From Lepus europaeus (Eukaryota; Chordata; Mammalia; Lagomorpha; Leporidae), in contig NC_084850.1 in the NCBI RefSeq assembly GCF_033115175.1, positions 17,391,218-17,455,217 on the forward strand: 64,000 nt of DNA, in the 5' to 3' direction. Under the pieces are notes generated by a model. It had not been told where the DNA came from. It made no database searches and saw only the letters and a list, made by a program, of their open reading frames with translations. Positions 1 to 10,895 of this stretch are shown piece after piece. Every line of letters begins with the position of its first letter. Positions within the stretch are counted from its first letter, which is position 1. Position numbers and translations under genes: made by a program.

Positions 1-146
1 AAATGAATCTTGATGTAAATGGAAGGGGAGAGGGAGCGGGAGAGGGGAGGGTTGCGGGTGGAGGGAAGTTATGGGAGGGGGAAGCCATTGTAATCCATAA
101 GCTGTACACTGGAAATTTATATTCATTAAATAAAAGTTAAAAAAAA
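1..146 (+). repeat. L1 3' end (lagomorph L1), truncated by window start
   Basis: G-rich stretch (AAGGGGAGAGGGAGCGGG) followed by CATTGTAATCCATAAGCTGTACACTGG, then CATTCATTAAATAAAAGTT and poly(A). This is the same terminal block seen at 26320-26455, 32560-32690 and 55510-55650, so it is the plus-strand 3' end of a lagomorph L1. The AATAAA lies just before the A-tail. Confidence 0.85.
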
Positions 147-1029
147 TTAAACACCTAAGAATTATTGTGTGTTAATTACAGAGTTCAACCACTAGTACTA
201 GAACAACAACAACAAAAACAACAGCAAATACTAAAAAGGATAAAGTATTACACTGTACATCAACAGTCAGGACAAGAGCTGATCAGGTCATTGTTTCTTA
301 TAGTGTCCATTTCACTTCAACAGGTTTCCCCTTTGGTGCTCAGTTGTCGCCGATCAGGGAAAACAAATGATATTTGTCTCTTTGGGACTGGCTTAATTCA
401 CTCAGCATGATGTTTTCCAGATTCCTCCATCTTGCTGCAAATGACTGGGTTTCATTGTTTCTTAGTGCTGTATAGTATTCTATGGAGTACATGTCCCATA
501 ATTTCTTTATCCAGTCTACTGTTGATGGGCATTTGGGTTGGTTCCAGGTCTTAGCTATTGTGAATTGAGCTGCAATAAACATTAATGTGCAGATGGCTTT
601 TTTGTTTGCCAAATTAATTTCCTTTGGGTAAATTCCAAGGAGTGGGATGGCTGGGTTGTATGGTAGGGTTATGTTCAGGTTTCTGAGGAATCTCCAGACT
701 GACTTCCATAGTGGCTTAACCAGTTTGCATTCCCACCAACAGTGGGTTAGTGTCCCTTTTTCCCCACATCCTCTCCAGCATCTATTGTTGGTTGATTTCT
801 GAATGTGAGCCATTCTCACGGGGGTGAGGTGAAACCTCATTGTGGTTTTGATTTGCATTTCTCTGATGGCTAGTGATCTTGAACATTTTTTCATGTGTCT
901 GTTGGCCATTTGGATTTCTTCTTTCGAAAAATGTCTATTGAGGTCCTTGGCCCATCTCATAAGTGGGTTGTTTGTTCTGTTGTTGTGGATTTTCTTGATT
1001 TCTTTGTAGATTCTGGTTATCAACCCATA
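147..1029 (-). repeat. L1 fragment: ORF2 C-terminus and proximal 3' UTR
   Basis: On the minus strand 1023-340 is an open 227-codon stretch equal to the L1 ORF2 C-terminal domain. It contains the cysteine/histidine motif [18 protein letters not shown] (CX3CX7HX4C) and ends with the conserved [18 protein letters not shown] tail. The 3' UTR follows, with a CAA-repeat stretch at about 205-230. The element is 5'-truncated at about 1029 and breaks off at 147 against the plus-strand L1 tail. It lacks endonuclease and RT, so it is dead. Confidence 0.85.
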
Positions 1030-1410
1030 AAGCCAAATTTTAAGTTAGGGATGCATGTAAAGAATAAGCCTTTTCTAAGAAATGAAGGCATATTAATCTA
1101 CCACCAGAACTAGTCAAGACTAATATTGCCTTTACTGGTAGACAGAGATTTAATAAGGGTCTTTCTCCCCTCCCCACTGTGATATTAATGGGAAGATGTT
1201 AACTGAGTGTTACCAAATTTCAGTTAGATATGGGGAATAAGTTCAATTTGATTTAGAGAACATGGTGACTATTGTTAATAACAACATATTATAATTTTGA
1301 AAAATCCTGAGAGATTTGTGTTCTCACTACAAAAATAACAACTCTTTGAGATAAATCACATGTTAATTAGTATCAATTTATACTGTATATATATATATAT
1401 ATAATTGAAT
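1030..1410. other. No gene or clear repeat seen
   Basis: AT-rich sequence with a short (TA)n run at about 1387-1402. I recognise nothing else here. Confidence 0.5.
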
Positions 1411-1740
1411 ATGGGAGCAGACATTTAGCCTAGCTGTTAAGATCCCTGCATTCCACATTGACTCTGAGTACCTGGATTCAGTTCCCAACTTTAGCTGGTG
1501 ACTCTAGCTTCCCATCAGTGCAGACTTTGGGGAGGCAGTGGTGATTGCTCAAGTAAATTGGTTCCTAACACACTTGCAGGAGACCTAGGTTGAAACAGTG
1601 GCTCCCAGGTTTGGTATCAGTCAAGCCCTGACCATTGTGGGTATTTGGAGAGTGAACCAGTGATTGAGAGCTCTCTCTCTCTCTCTCTCTCTCCTCCCTC
1701 CCTCTCTCCTTCCCTCCCCCATCTCACCCCTTCTCAAATA
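1411..1740 (+). repeat. CSINE (tRNA-derived lagomorph SINE), diverged
   Basis: The order of landmarks matches the other C SINEs in the window: GGGAGCAGACATTTAGCCT head, a tRNA B-box-like GGATTCAGTTCCC, a middle region with CAGGAGACCTAGG, GTATTTGGAGAGTGAACCAG, then a (CT)n tract at 1671-1700 and an A/T-rich end. It is more diverged than the copies at 15176 and 38936, so it is older. Confidence 0.7.
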
Positions 1741-2774
1741 TATAAGAATAATTTTTAAAAATGATATTGTACATGGTAAATATACATTTTTATCTTCCAA
1801 ATAAAATATTTTAATAAATATATACAGTTACAATTTGCAATTCAGTTGTGGCTTAATCCCACACTGAAAATAATCAACCTCTGTTACATTTCCTCCACTC
1901 CTGTCAACTAGTATTAGTGTTGATTTTTTCTATGGCAGCCCTTCACTACCCTAACCCTCTTTCCACCAATTGGAAATTAAATAGAAAATGTAGTTTATCC
2001 TCTCTGCCCAAAGAGTTTAGCCTTAAGTCAGTGGATAATGACTCAGAGAATTCTAATTCTGGGTTTATGTACTAGCTTCTAAGAAACTATCTTCCCTGGA
2101 AGTGACAGATGATTTTCTGAAACTTCTGTGAACCAGAGTCTCAGTGCCATGAGCTGGAATCCTCACTCACTATTTTTTTTAACACTTCAATGGGAATTCA
2201 GATTGAAATGCAAATTCATAAAGAAATTTAAAGGGAAAAATCAGCTCTTTGGAAAACTTCCATCATTTCCTCAAGAAAATTTTATATTAATTTTTATTCC
2301 CTTAAACTTCTGTAAAAAAACTAAAAAGTTTGTTCTAGAAAAACACTCATTTCACTGGTGAGGTTGTCTTTCACTTTTAGTGACATTAAAATATGAAAAA
2401 CAGGTGCATTCCCTAGATAAGTTTATTCAATTCCTGCATCATTCTTGCTTCCAATCATTTTGAAGATAGCTGGGCCAGAAAAAATGATGAACTTTTTCAT
2501 TTCCAATGACATTGAGCAATTGGCTTGATATTTCATAATGAAGTGAAAGTCTGAAAAATATATGTTCAAAAGAGGAATAGCAAAGAAGCTAGCAAATTAT
2601 TTTCCTGTGTTGAATTTCCTTTCCATGATTTTTTTTTTGGAATGGCCCTCTGGTGGAGAAAGGAGTTTTAAAAACAAGGGCAATAATAAGCTACAATTAA
2701 CTAACATGAAATTATCAAGTGGAGCTGCAAGTTGGAATATGTATGTCATATGCTGTTTTGTATTTCCTATTCTG
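1741..2774. other. No gene or clear repeat seen
   Basis: AT-rich unique-looking sequence. The short open frames (for example 2128-2361) have no recognisable domain and no splice or promoter context that I can defend. Confidence 0.4.
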
Positions 2775-2990
2775 TAACTTGAGTCAATCTGGTATCATGG
2801 GAAAAGCAACTAGGAAGTAAATAACTGAGTCATTGTCTTAATTCTGTCACCTACTAACTATATAATGAAAAGCAAATGTCTTAACTTTTTAATCTGTATA
2901 TCTGTGCTGTAAATCCAATTGAATTGTTGTGGGAACCAAATGAGATATGAAACCAAATGTGAAAAGGCTTTGTGAACTGTGGATTGTTAT
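2775..2990 (+). repeat. MIR-like ancient SINE
   Basis: The run TCTGTCACCTACTAACTATATAATG ... AAATGTCTTAACTTTTTAATCTGTATATCTG ... GTTGTGGGAACCAAATGAGAT follows the MIR core and 3' half (no access-to-voiding of letters implied: landmarks are the core, the 'cttaacttttt' step and the 'gttgtgg..aaatgag' step). Strongly diverged; assignment is by pattern only. Confidence 0.45.
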
Positions 2991-3639
2991 TCAAATGAAG
3001 AGTTAAACCTAAGACTTTTGCAAACTGTGGAGTACTATGTACATAAAGATTTAGGGATGACATTTAATCTTATTCATTACCAATGGGTAGGGCTTTCAGA
3101 GGACAGGAGTCTTAAGACACTTTATTTTTTGTGCTTCCATTTTTTGAGGCTCCAAGTATAATAAAAATTAGAAGTGACAAAGCATATTTACAAAATTTGG
3201 GATGCTTTTAAATTTGTAATACAACATTTATAAGTCTGATCTTTTTTTGAATTATGTCAAAAGCTGATATTTGAGTCTATTTGTAAATTTCTGACCTTGG
3301 ACAAATAATTCTTCTAGCCCCTGCCTTATCCTGCTAGTGAGCTCTTACGTAGGTGTCATTCTTGCTACTTTTGTACTAGCTACTAAGTTCAATGTTCATA
3401 ATAGGAGAAATGGAAAGTTTCCTGCTTGACACTGAACAAATAGACTCCTGCTTGGCGCTGAACAAATAGACTGTGAAGACATTCCAAGTTTTTGGCAGGG
3501 ACTAGAAATGTGGAATGAGCTGAACAGAATGAGAATATTCAGAGTGCCTAATCAAATATTACAATATTATCTTTCTTCCTCTACCATGATTCTAGAAAGA
3601 AAACAAGACCACTCTGAAATCGGACAAGACCCCCTAAAA
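2991..3639. other. No gene or clear repeat seen
   Basis: AT-rich. A short direct repeat (CTGCTTG[A/G]C[A/G]CTGAACAAATAGACT) occurs twice around 3420-3470. Nothing else is recognised. Confidence 0.4.
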
Positions 3640-4310
3640 TTCACACTAAAATGTGGCCCCTTAAAGTTCCATAGAAATGCTAGCTGGGGTGCCACATGTA
3701 CTACCGGAATTTGGGGTGCCTTACGATTTCACCACGGGCTTATTACTAAATCCCCAATATTAATAAGCCCAAGAGGGTTCTTGCCTAATATTTAGAGAAG
3801 ATTTCTAAATACCGGCACAGATAAACAAGGCAGCATGGTACGTTTTAAGCTTTTATTTAGTAAGAAAGGTGCATAGGAGAGAGCTTTATTTAGGAGAGAG
3901 AAGCGAATGGGGGTTCATACTGAGCACCAGGAACCAGCCACGTAGATGAGCATCTAGGCCAGGAAGCCTAGAGCACATGGCCCGAAGGCCACGCGCCCTG
4001 GAGGCGTGGGGCTACAGCAAGCTCCTTCCTAGCAAGAAGTCAGGGAGAAAGAGCAGGGCCAGGGCCGGCACACTGTGCCCCAGGCTTTTAACCCACTCCA
4101 AAGGGGAGTGGTCAATTAACTTGATTGGCTGGTGGGCACCCCAGTACAGCCAGGTAGGGGAATGAGGCCACACAAGGGCATGGCAAAGGCATCAGGTAGG
4201 AGCATGAGGTCACACAGGGGCGTGGTCTTCCAGTTCACAAATCCGATCAACTCCAACCTGTATGCCTGCCTACTTCAACTCCTCTAACCACAATGAGGAA
4301 GCCTGTTTGT
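3640..4310 (-). repeat. Solo-LTR-like block (class I ERV type)
   Basis: GC-richer than its surroundings. Read on the minus strand it has LTR-like architecture: a CCAAT box in AGCCAATCAAG (about 4115), a TATA-like TTAAAAG (about 4085-4094), and two AATAAA signals (AATAAAGCTC near 3880 and AATAAAAGCTT near 3850). GGCACCCC occurs twice at the far end (about 3690 and 3710). No internal retroviral sequence flanks it. Exact ends and duplicated target sites were not found, so this is a probable solo LTR; an unrelated GC-rich repeat is possible. Confidence 0.5.
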
Positions 4311-4969
4311 ACAGGAAAAAAAAAAATCACATTTCAAATTGTGATTCCACTTCTTAGTGGTGTCACATTCTAAGAAACTAGTTCAGCAACCAAATTCACT
4401 TCAAAAAGTAATTTTGAGTTTTACTTGAATATTTCAAAAAGCATTAAAAGGGCTATAACTCATCATTCCAAAACCTCTTTAAAATCTACTGTCTTCTTCA
4501 TTTCTCCCATGCCCTTTAGCTCCTCCAGGAAACTTCAGTTGTTCAAGAAACCATGGCCTAATGATTTCTTCTAATACTTTCTTCTCTTGTGCTGAATCTA
4601 TTGTTCCACCTGTCCTAGAGTTGTCAAATAGAAGTTAGTTAAATTGGAATTTCAAACAAATAATGACTATTTTTGGTATACATATGTCTTATGAAATATT
4701 CAGGACAAATATATACTAAAATATTGCTTGCTGTTTATCTGAAATTCCAATTTAACTGAAGTGTCTTGTATTCTTTTTGCTAAGTTTGGCAAACCTATCC
4801 TGTATTCCAGAATAACCACCAGAGCTGTGCTCCCACCCACTGGTCCAACTGTACCAACAGATGTCCAGAGAACCTAGAGGCTCCATGTTCCCCAGGTTGC
4901 TCTTGTTCTCAGTGAAAGGAAAGGCTAAAGCCTCTTTGAAGGTATAAATCATTTCTCAGTTTGATTTTA
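4311..4969. other. No gene or clear repeat seen
   Basis: A short repeat of TTGGAATTTCA / GAAATTCCAATTTAACT lies in opposite orientation around 4645 and 4741. No coding or family assignment. Confidence 0.4.
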
Positions 4970-5275
4970 AATATTTTAGAGCAGTTTAAATTATCAGTAA
5001 AAGTGAAAGGAAGATACAAAGATTTCCCATAATCCCCTGCCTTATCACATGCATAACTGGACCCATTATCGACACCTCCAGCAGAGTGGAATATTTATGA
5101 ACAATTGAGGAATCTCTATGGACACATCATTATTACTCACAGTCCATAATTTACACTGGGGTTCATTCTATGGATTTGGACGAATGTATAATGGCATGTG
5201 TCCTTTCATTATAGTATCAGACAGAGTGGTTTCACTGCCCTAAAATTCCTTGTGCACCACTCCCTTTTGGTTTTT
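4970..5275 (-). repeat. Ancient L1M-type 3' UTR fragment
   Basis: Pattern match to old mammalian L1 3' UTR in antisense: AAGATTTCCCATAATCCCCTGCC, CATGCATAACTGGACCCATTATCGAC, CACATCATTATTACTCACAGTCCATA, GGATTTGGACGAATGTATAATGGCATGTGTCC, CAGAGTGGTTTCACTGCCCTAAAA. The succession of landmarks is long enough to be convincing despite divergence. Confidence 0.65.
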
Positions 5276-5835
5276 AGATCACACAGAATCCATATGGAGA
5301 TTTTCTGATGATTTAAACTCTCCACTTCAATATATATCATTGTAGCTGAACTCATAAGGGTTAGAACAGGACTCCAAAGGAGTGTGCAAACAAACTGACA
5401 TAAAGGAAAACTTTGATTACATTTGGTTGGATATAAACCCTAACTGGATATTGGTGAGCTGAACAAATTATCAGTACATTTTTGGTTGTGATAATGGTTT
5501 ATTGGTTGTATTTTACAAAATATATCATTATCTTTTAATAATACAACCTGAAGTAAAGCAAAGACAGTTGTCCTGAATAAAATGTTCCTAGAAACATTAC
5601 ATGAGCAACATATGGAAATCATTCTCATCAATGACATAGGCAAACTATTTTATCTAGTTATAGCCTCCTGTCTTCTGTTTGCTTAGCCAACAGCCCCCCC
5701 CCACACACAAATACAAACAATAGAATAAAGGAATCACCTGCTAAAGGAGGAAAAATTCCTCAACTTGAAGTCTAGTAAACCAGTTTTTCTTTTTCATTAA
5801 CTGTGATTTTTAAAATGCAAATACTTGTAAATTTA
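5276..5835. other. No gene or clear repeat seen
   Basis: AT-rich sequence with a C9 run at about 5694-5702. No assignable feature. Confidence 0.4.
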
Positions 5836-5985
5836 AAAAAAATAAAAAAGGAAGGGGTAGGGTGGATGGGAACATGAATGACAGAAAGAGTAGGGTGGGA
5901 AGTATCACTATGCTCACAAATCTTTATATATGAAATATATGAAATTTGTTCACCTTATTTAAATAAAAAATTTAAAAAGAGAAAA
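5836..5985 (+). repeat. Short diverged L1 3' end
   Basis: A purine-rich GAAGGGGTAGGGTGG segment, then GAAATATATGAAATTTGTTCACC and TTTAAATAAAAAATTTAAAAAG. This is the layout of lagomorph L1 3' ends (compare 41881-42058), heavily 5'-truncated. Confidence 0.5.
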
Positions 5986-6399
5986 TGCAAATACTTTCAA
6001 AATAGTGTTGTATATAGACATAGTGCTAATAGGCTTGGATTTATTTTCATTCAATTCAATTAACATATTTATTGGATAACACCCATGGGCCAAATTGAGT
6101 TCTGTGATTTTTTTTTAACTAGGCCATAAGAAAGTTAATGGTGATTTATAAATTACCAGGCATCTTCTACTGATTTTATGAACAGTAACGATCATTGGCC
6201 TTTAGTGTTTTGCGACCTGAATAGCACGTGATTGGATGGACTTGGAAGCCTTGTTAGTAGCCTTGGTATGTTTGTCCGACCCTCAGAGAATTTACCTTTC
6301 TTTATGACTACACACTGACAAAATTGCTTGGTAAAAAAATAAAATGTTGATATACTTGGTTATTGGGTCCATTACACAGATATATCTGGATGGCACACA
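5986..6399. other. No gene or clear repeat seen
   Basis: No coding signal or recognisable repeat. Confidence 0.4.
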
Positions 6400-6600
6400 C
6401 TGTAGTGGTGCAAGTACAGTCCTTGGAGTTCAATATATCTGAGGAATAGGAATTCTTATTTTGCAAATTCCCTGGACATTTGATCCCAGACAATTACTTA
6501 ATCTTGATGAATCTCAATTCACTCATCAGCACAAGAGGGAAAATAATGCAGACATTATGAGATTGTTGGGATGATCCAATAATTTTACAGATGTCTTCAT
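6400..6600 (+). repeat. MIR-like ancient SINE
   Basis: GGAGTTCAATATATCTGAGG ... AATTACTTAATCTTGATGAATCTCAATTCACTCATCAGC ... GGGAAAATAATGC ... ATGAGATTGTTGGGATGATCC follows MIR order in sense orientation (ATTACTTAA / CTCA..T..CTCATC / GGGAAAATAAT / GATTGTTGGGATGA). Confidence 0.55.
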
Positions 6601-7564
6601 AAATGTTGCCTTTTCTGCCTAGAACTCCTTTCTCATCTCTTTTTTTTTTTAGTAACAGATATGTGCTGCATAAACAGCTAGGATCTAATACTTTTAACTT
6701 TAAAAGCTAAAATGACTTACAAGTACCCATTTTGTCACCATGAGTACCCCCTTTTCTCTACCCCAGAGTCATTCCAACTGGGATGATCCCACTCCTAATT
6801 TCTGGTAGCTCCCACCTGGCCTCTTAGTCTGCAAACCGGGTAGGCCTTGTTGATAATGGACCATGCTACCAGTGCCACCAGGTCTTGCTTGTTTTAAGAA
6901 GGCCTGCTGAACTGTGCCATTATGCCAGGGACTACTGTTCTAACCTGAGAATTCCACTACTATCATTAAATTATCAGCACTGCTATCACCAAAGTTCTTT
7001 CTGAAAGTCAACTTCAGCTCTTCTAAAGAACTTATAGAACAGACAAATGTCTGTCATAGTCACATTGTTGAAAGTAAACCCTCCTACATATCAACCTTTT
7101 CTCTATTCATTGCTGTAGTGGCCTTACTGCTACTTTTAAAATAACTTTCCATGTTTTGGGAAATGAAAATAGAAAAAGAAAATCTCCCCCCACTAGGTTA
7201 GGACCAGAAATAGTTTTCAATGTCTGAAAGCATGGTCTGGACTTTATGTTTTATACTCTCACACTCTCAAGTAACCATTAATGCAAAAGCATGCATGGAG
7301 TCCATGGGAGGCATGGCCAGGAGCAGTTTTCTGCCTACCAAACATTATGCTATAAGCAGCCTCTCTTCTCATATGGGAATGTAAAATCTAATGCTGAGCC
7401 TCTACTGCTTTTCCACATTTTTCATTCTCCTATGATTTCTTTTTCTTTAAGAGACTTGTTTTTTGTTCCTGCCCACTGATCTCCACTGGGACCATATTAT
7501 CTCAAACACTAAAGTTGTCCTAAAAAATTATATCTCAAAAGGGAGAAGAACTTGGGATCTCCAA
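6601..7564. other. No gene or clear repeat seen
   Basis: Mixed-composition sequence. The 62-codon open frame at 7291-7479 has no recognisable domain. Confidence 0.4.
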
Positions 7565-8150
7565 GTCCTCTTTTTATTGTGATAAGCTATACATAATATA
7601 AAATTTACCATTTTAACTATTTTTAACATTTCAGTGGCCTGACATACATCCACAATTTTGTGATTACCTCTACCCATTTCCAGAACTCTATCTTCCCCAA
7701 ACTGAAACTACAACCATTAAACTCCTAATTTTCCTTATCCCTATCTCTGGTAGTTTCTATTCTACTTTCTTTCTCTATGCATTTAACTAATCTAGGAAGC
7801 TTATACAAGTGGAATCATCCAACATTTATTCTTTTGCATCTGCCTTATTTCCTTTAGCATTATGTCCTCAAGGTTCATTCATGCTGTAGGATGTGTCAGA
7901 ATTTCCATCATTTTTAGGACTGAATAATATTCCACTGTATGCATTATGACACATTTTATTCATCCATCCATTCATCAGTGGATGTTTTGATTGTTTCTAT
8001 ATTTTGGCTATTATGAATAACATTGCCATATATATGGGTATACAAATATCTCTTTGGGTTTTTGCTTTCAGTTCCTTTTGTTATATACCCAGAAGCAGAT
8101 GTGCAGGTTCATGTAGTAACTCTGTTTCATTTTTTGAGATCCATCCCTTC
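7565..8150 (-). repeat. Ancient L1M fragment (ORF2 end plus 3' UTR)
   Basis: The antisense L1M series is visible in order: TATTGTGATAAGCTATACATAATATAAAATTTACCATTTTAAC, CCACAATTTTGTGATTACC, GAACTCTATCTTCCCCAAACTGAAACT, AAGTGGAATCATCC, GAATAATATTCCACTGTATGC, CATCCATTCATCAGTGGATG, TTTTGGCTATTATGAATAA, ATATACCCAGAAGCAG. The last landmarks are the reverse complement of the L1 ORF2 C-terminal coding region. Open frames at 8004-8310 are antisense artefacts. Confidence 0.7.
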
Positions 8151-8299
8151 TTTGTCATTGATTTTTTTTGTCCTCAATGCAAATCTGCCTATACTTTCCC
8201 TAGCAAGAATAGCATTTCATATACAAAATGGTATGGTATTGAAGAGATCTTTGTTACTCAAAAACAGCCTACCACATCTATATAACAGCAATTTATTCT

Positions 8300-8580
8300 T
8301 TAAAATTTAGTTGAAGGAGTGTCTCCTCCAAGAAGCCTTCCCTTTTTACCTCCCAGCTTCATTAGTCATACCTCATTTGTGTGCTCCTATACAATCCTGG
8401 GGGCAATATGTATATTATTACTGCCCAGATTGAACTACAAAATCGCTTATTTGCTTGTTTTCTCCTCGTTTCAACTATAAGCCCTGTCAAGACAAAGATT
8501 TTATCTATTTGGTATTGCACTCTTAGCTTTTAGCTTATCACCTAGCACAGAGTGAATCTCTGGGAAATGATAAGCTGTTC
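8300..8580 (+). repeat. L2 3' end
   Basis: TCTCCTCCAAGAAGCCTTCCC, then TAAGCCCTGTCAAGACAAAGATTTTATC and TATCACCTAGCACAGAGTGAATCTC. This is the L2 3'-terminal order (…CTCC..GAAGCCTTCCC … gene-poor spacer … CCTAGCACAG). Confidence 0.6.
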
Positions 8581-9609
8581 TCCACAATCTCAAACATCTA
8601 TTTGGTTTGTGCTTAGATTCACTATCTCACAATGAATTATCTGGATGCTTTATCCAAGTATTTCCTGGAAGTGTTTCATTTAAGGATTTCTGCAATACCA
8701 GTATCTTCCCTAACTTATATCCTTCCTAGAGTGTGAATCATAACATTTTTGGACCAATTTGCTCCAGCTTTAAAGGCTATGTCTAGATATTTCTAAAAAC
8801 TGATCAACTAGTTGCATAGTTAATCAAATGGCAAACTTAGTTATGTTAATACAATGTTATTTTGAGTTTCTAATTTAAAAACCTATAGTATATTCAAATT
8901 TAATGAGATCCTAATTTGATTTCATCTACCTCTCAAGCTGTTAGCCTCATAGGTACAAGGTTAGGCTTGTTTTTCATTTAGTGAAAATGCAAGTTGACAG
9001 CTCTGGCCATATTAATCATATTAACAAGAAATTTTGGAAGAAGCAGTAACAAGGCAACTCACCCTACATCATGTTAGTACAATAAGCCCAAGGGGTTTTT
9101 CTCATTCAACCTGTGTTTTCCTACCAGTGTATAATTGAGAAACTAGCATCAGAAGAATGGGATGGTTCTGAATACTTCCTTAGTTAAAGTGAAAAATTCT
9201 AGCTGAGTTCTTTCATTATGCAAATTTATTGGAAAACAACAGTCACAATTTTTCCGTAATCTCATTTTAACAGTTATAGAAAGATTCTCCCCACGCAGAT
9301 CCAGAGGGAAATGCAGATTTCCCAGTCAAGAAGCCCCTTTAGTGAGGCAGGAGTCACACAGATATTGGAGTCAGAGGAATTGAGGTTGGATAGGAATGGG
9401 AGACAAGATGTAAAGCACAGAATTTCTCCAAATTTCTCAACCAATTTCCTGTGGAGGGTATAGATTTTAATTTATCACTTTGAGATTTCATGTTTTTATC
9501 TTTTAAATTCTCACAGATCTTACAGTTTCATCAGCAAGTTCATATGTGTTATAAATTTTTAATGTCTTTTACTCCCAAATCTTCAAGTAAAATTGGGAAT
9601 GATAAAAGT
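8581..9609. other. No gene or clear repeat seen
   Basis: AT-rich sequence; nothing defensible on either strand. Confidence 0.4.
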
Positions 9610-9835
9610 AATAATAATACTAATACTTTGAGATCACTAATGATAATAGCTAATATTTAATGAGTGTTTATTCTTTACCAGGTGTAGTGGAATGAGAAGG
9701 CCATGCCAAGGTGGCCACTGGCAAGCACTATTTTAAGCACTTATTTGAACAAATTTAACAACTTCTTTTACAGATGATAAACTAAGACACAGAGAAGTTA
9801 AGTAACTTTCTGAAGTTACAAAACTAGGAGATCTG
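9610..9835 (-). repeat. MIR, interrupted
   Basis: Antisense MIR: ATAATAGCTAATATTTAATGAGTG ... AAGCACTTATTTGAACAAATTTAACAAC ... TTTACAGATGATAAACTAAGACACAGAGAAGTTAAGTAAC. A short non-MIR stretch (about 9684-9725) sits inside it. Confidence 0.7.
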
Positions 9836-10223
9836 GGGAGGGGGAAGATATACCATATATATTCTGTGGTTTCACGTATCTTCAGGAGATAAGTACTCCA
9901 ATTTGAGATGAAATGTGTGGTGGGAGGAGAAATGTACTAAGTGTAAGTCAGTAAGTGGAATACTACTACCTTTCCATAAGCCCTGTTTGAGCATGAATTT
10001 CCAATTTTGAAAAGGAAGGCATGAGAATAGATATCTCTAAGACTTTTCCAAAAGACTCTGTCTTACCTATTCAAATCATTATAATTACTTATTTATAATG
10101 GAAACTATATGGTTTCACTCTTATTGTTTTGAATTTTCAATGAATAAAGCTTGTGGCTTTCAGTGCATTGCAATAATAATAGAGATCTTTCTTTAAACAT
10201 GACCAGACTTGACAAAAACACTC
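9836..10223. other. No gene or clear repeat seen
   Basis: No coding or repeat assignment. Confidence 0.4.
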
Positions 10224-10485
10224 CAATAAGGATCCACTGTGGCATAGAAGGTTAAACCATTGCCTGCAGTTCTGGCATCCCATATGGACACTGATTTGTG
10301 TCCCAGCTGCTCCATTTCCAATCGAGCTCCCTGCTACTGTGCCTGGGGGGACAGCGGAAGATGGACCGGGTCCTTGGGCCCCTGCCACCTAAGGGTAAGA
10401 CCCAGAAGAAGCTCCTGGCTCCTATATTCAGCTTGGCCTATCCCCAGCCATTGTGGCCACTGGTGAGTGAATCAATGAATGGAAG

Positions 10486-10560
<75 letters not shown>

Positions 10561-10670
10561 TTTCTTCTTTCTTTCTCTCTCTCTCTCTCCCTCCCTCCCT
10601 CCCTCCCTCCCTCGCTCTGTATCTCTGCCTTTCAAATAAATAGAATAAAAATAAATTTAAGAAATAAAGA
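10224..10670 (+). repeat. CSINE with expanded CTTT/CT tail
   Basis: C-SINE landmarks in order: AGGATCCACTGTGGCATAGAAGG, CATCCCATATGGACACTG, GTCCTTGGGCCCCTGCCACC, GAAGCTCCTGGCTCC, CAGCCATTGTGGCCAC, then (CTTT)n from about 10490 to 10560, (CT)n/(CCCT)n to 10615 and an A-rich end. Reading frames crossing the tract (10298-10675, both strands) are low-complexity artefacts. Confidence 0.85.
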
Positions 10671-10742
10671 TCCAAATAATAAATATTTTAGATTTAATGA
10701 CTGCCACAACTCAACTCTACCATTTTAACATAAATACAATAT

Positions 10743-10895
10743 GCAAGAGAACTTCAAAAATTCCATGGAAGATGGAATTTAAAAATAAGTTTGTTTTGGT
10801 GCAAAAAGATTTTCTTTTTAAATCCATGGAGAGATCTTTCATAACATGAATTTTCCATGAACTTTCTGAAGACCACTCTTGCAATATGTAAATGA
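10743..10895. mobile_element. Short palindromic MITE-like element
   Basis: Terminal inverted repeat: ACTTCAAAAATTCCATGGAA on the left and TTCCATGAACTTTCTGAAGAC on the right are near reverse complements. The interior (TTTTGGTGCAAAAAG, AAATCCATGGAGAG) is itself partly symmetric. There is no coding capacity, so it is non-autonomous. The same ends occur at 38492-39355. I cannot name the DNA-transposon family. Confidence 0.55.

Noticed and set aside
147..1029. Twin-priming inversion between the 1-146 and 147-1029 L1 pieces
   Set aside because: The poly(A) end lies on the wrong side for a 5' inversion; two separate L1 pieces are simpler.
3508..3795. 95-codon open frame
   Set aside because: Overlaps the LTR-like block in the opposite direction; no motif.
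8004..8310. Two overlapping 93-95-codon frames
   Set aside because: Antisense of an ancient L1M fragment and the start of an L2 end.
10298..10675. Overlapping open frames on both strands (up to 113 codons)
   Set aside because: They cross the (CTTT)n/(CT)n tail of a CSINE and encode only low-complexity Phe/Leu/Ser or Lys/Glu/Arg runs.
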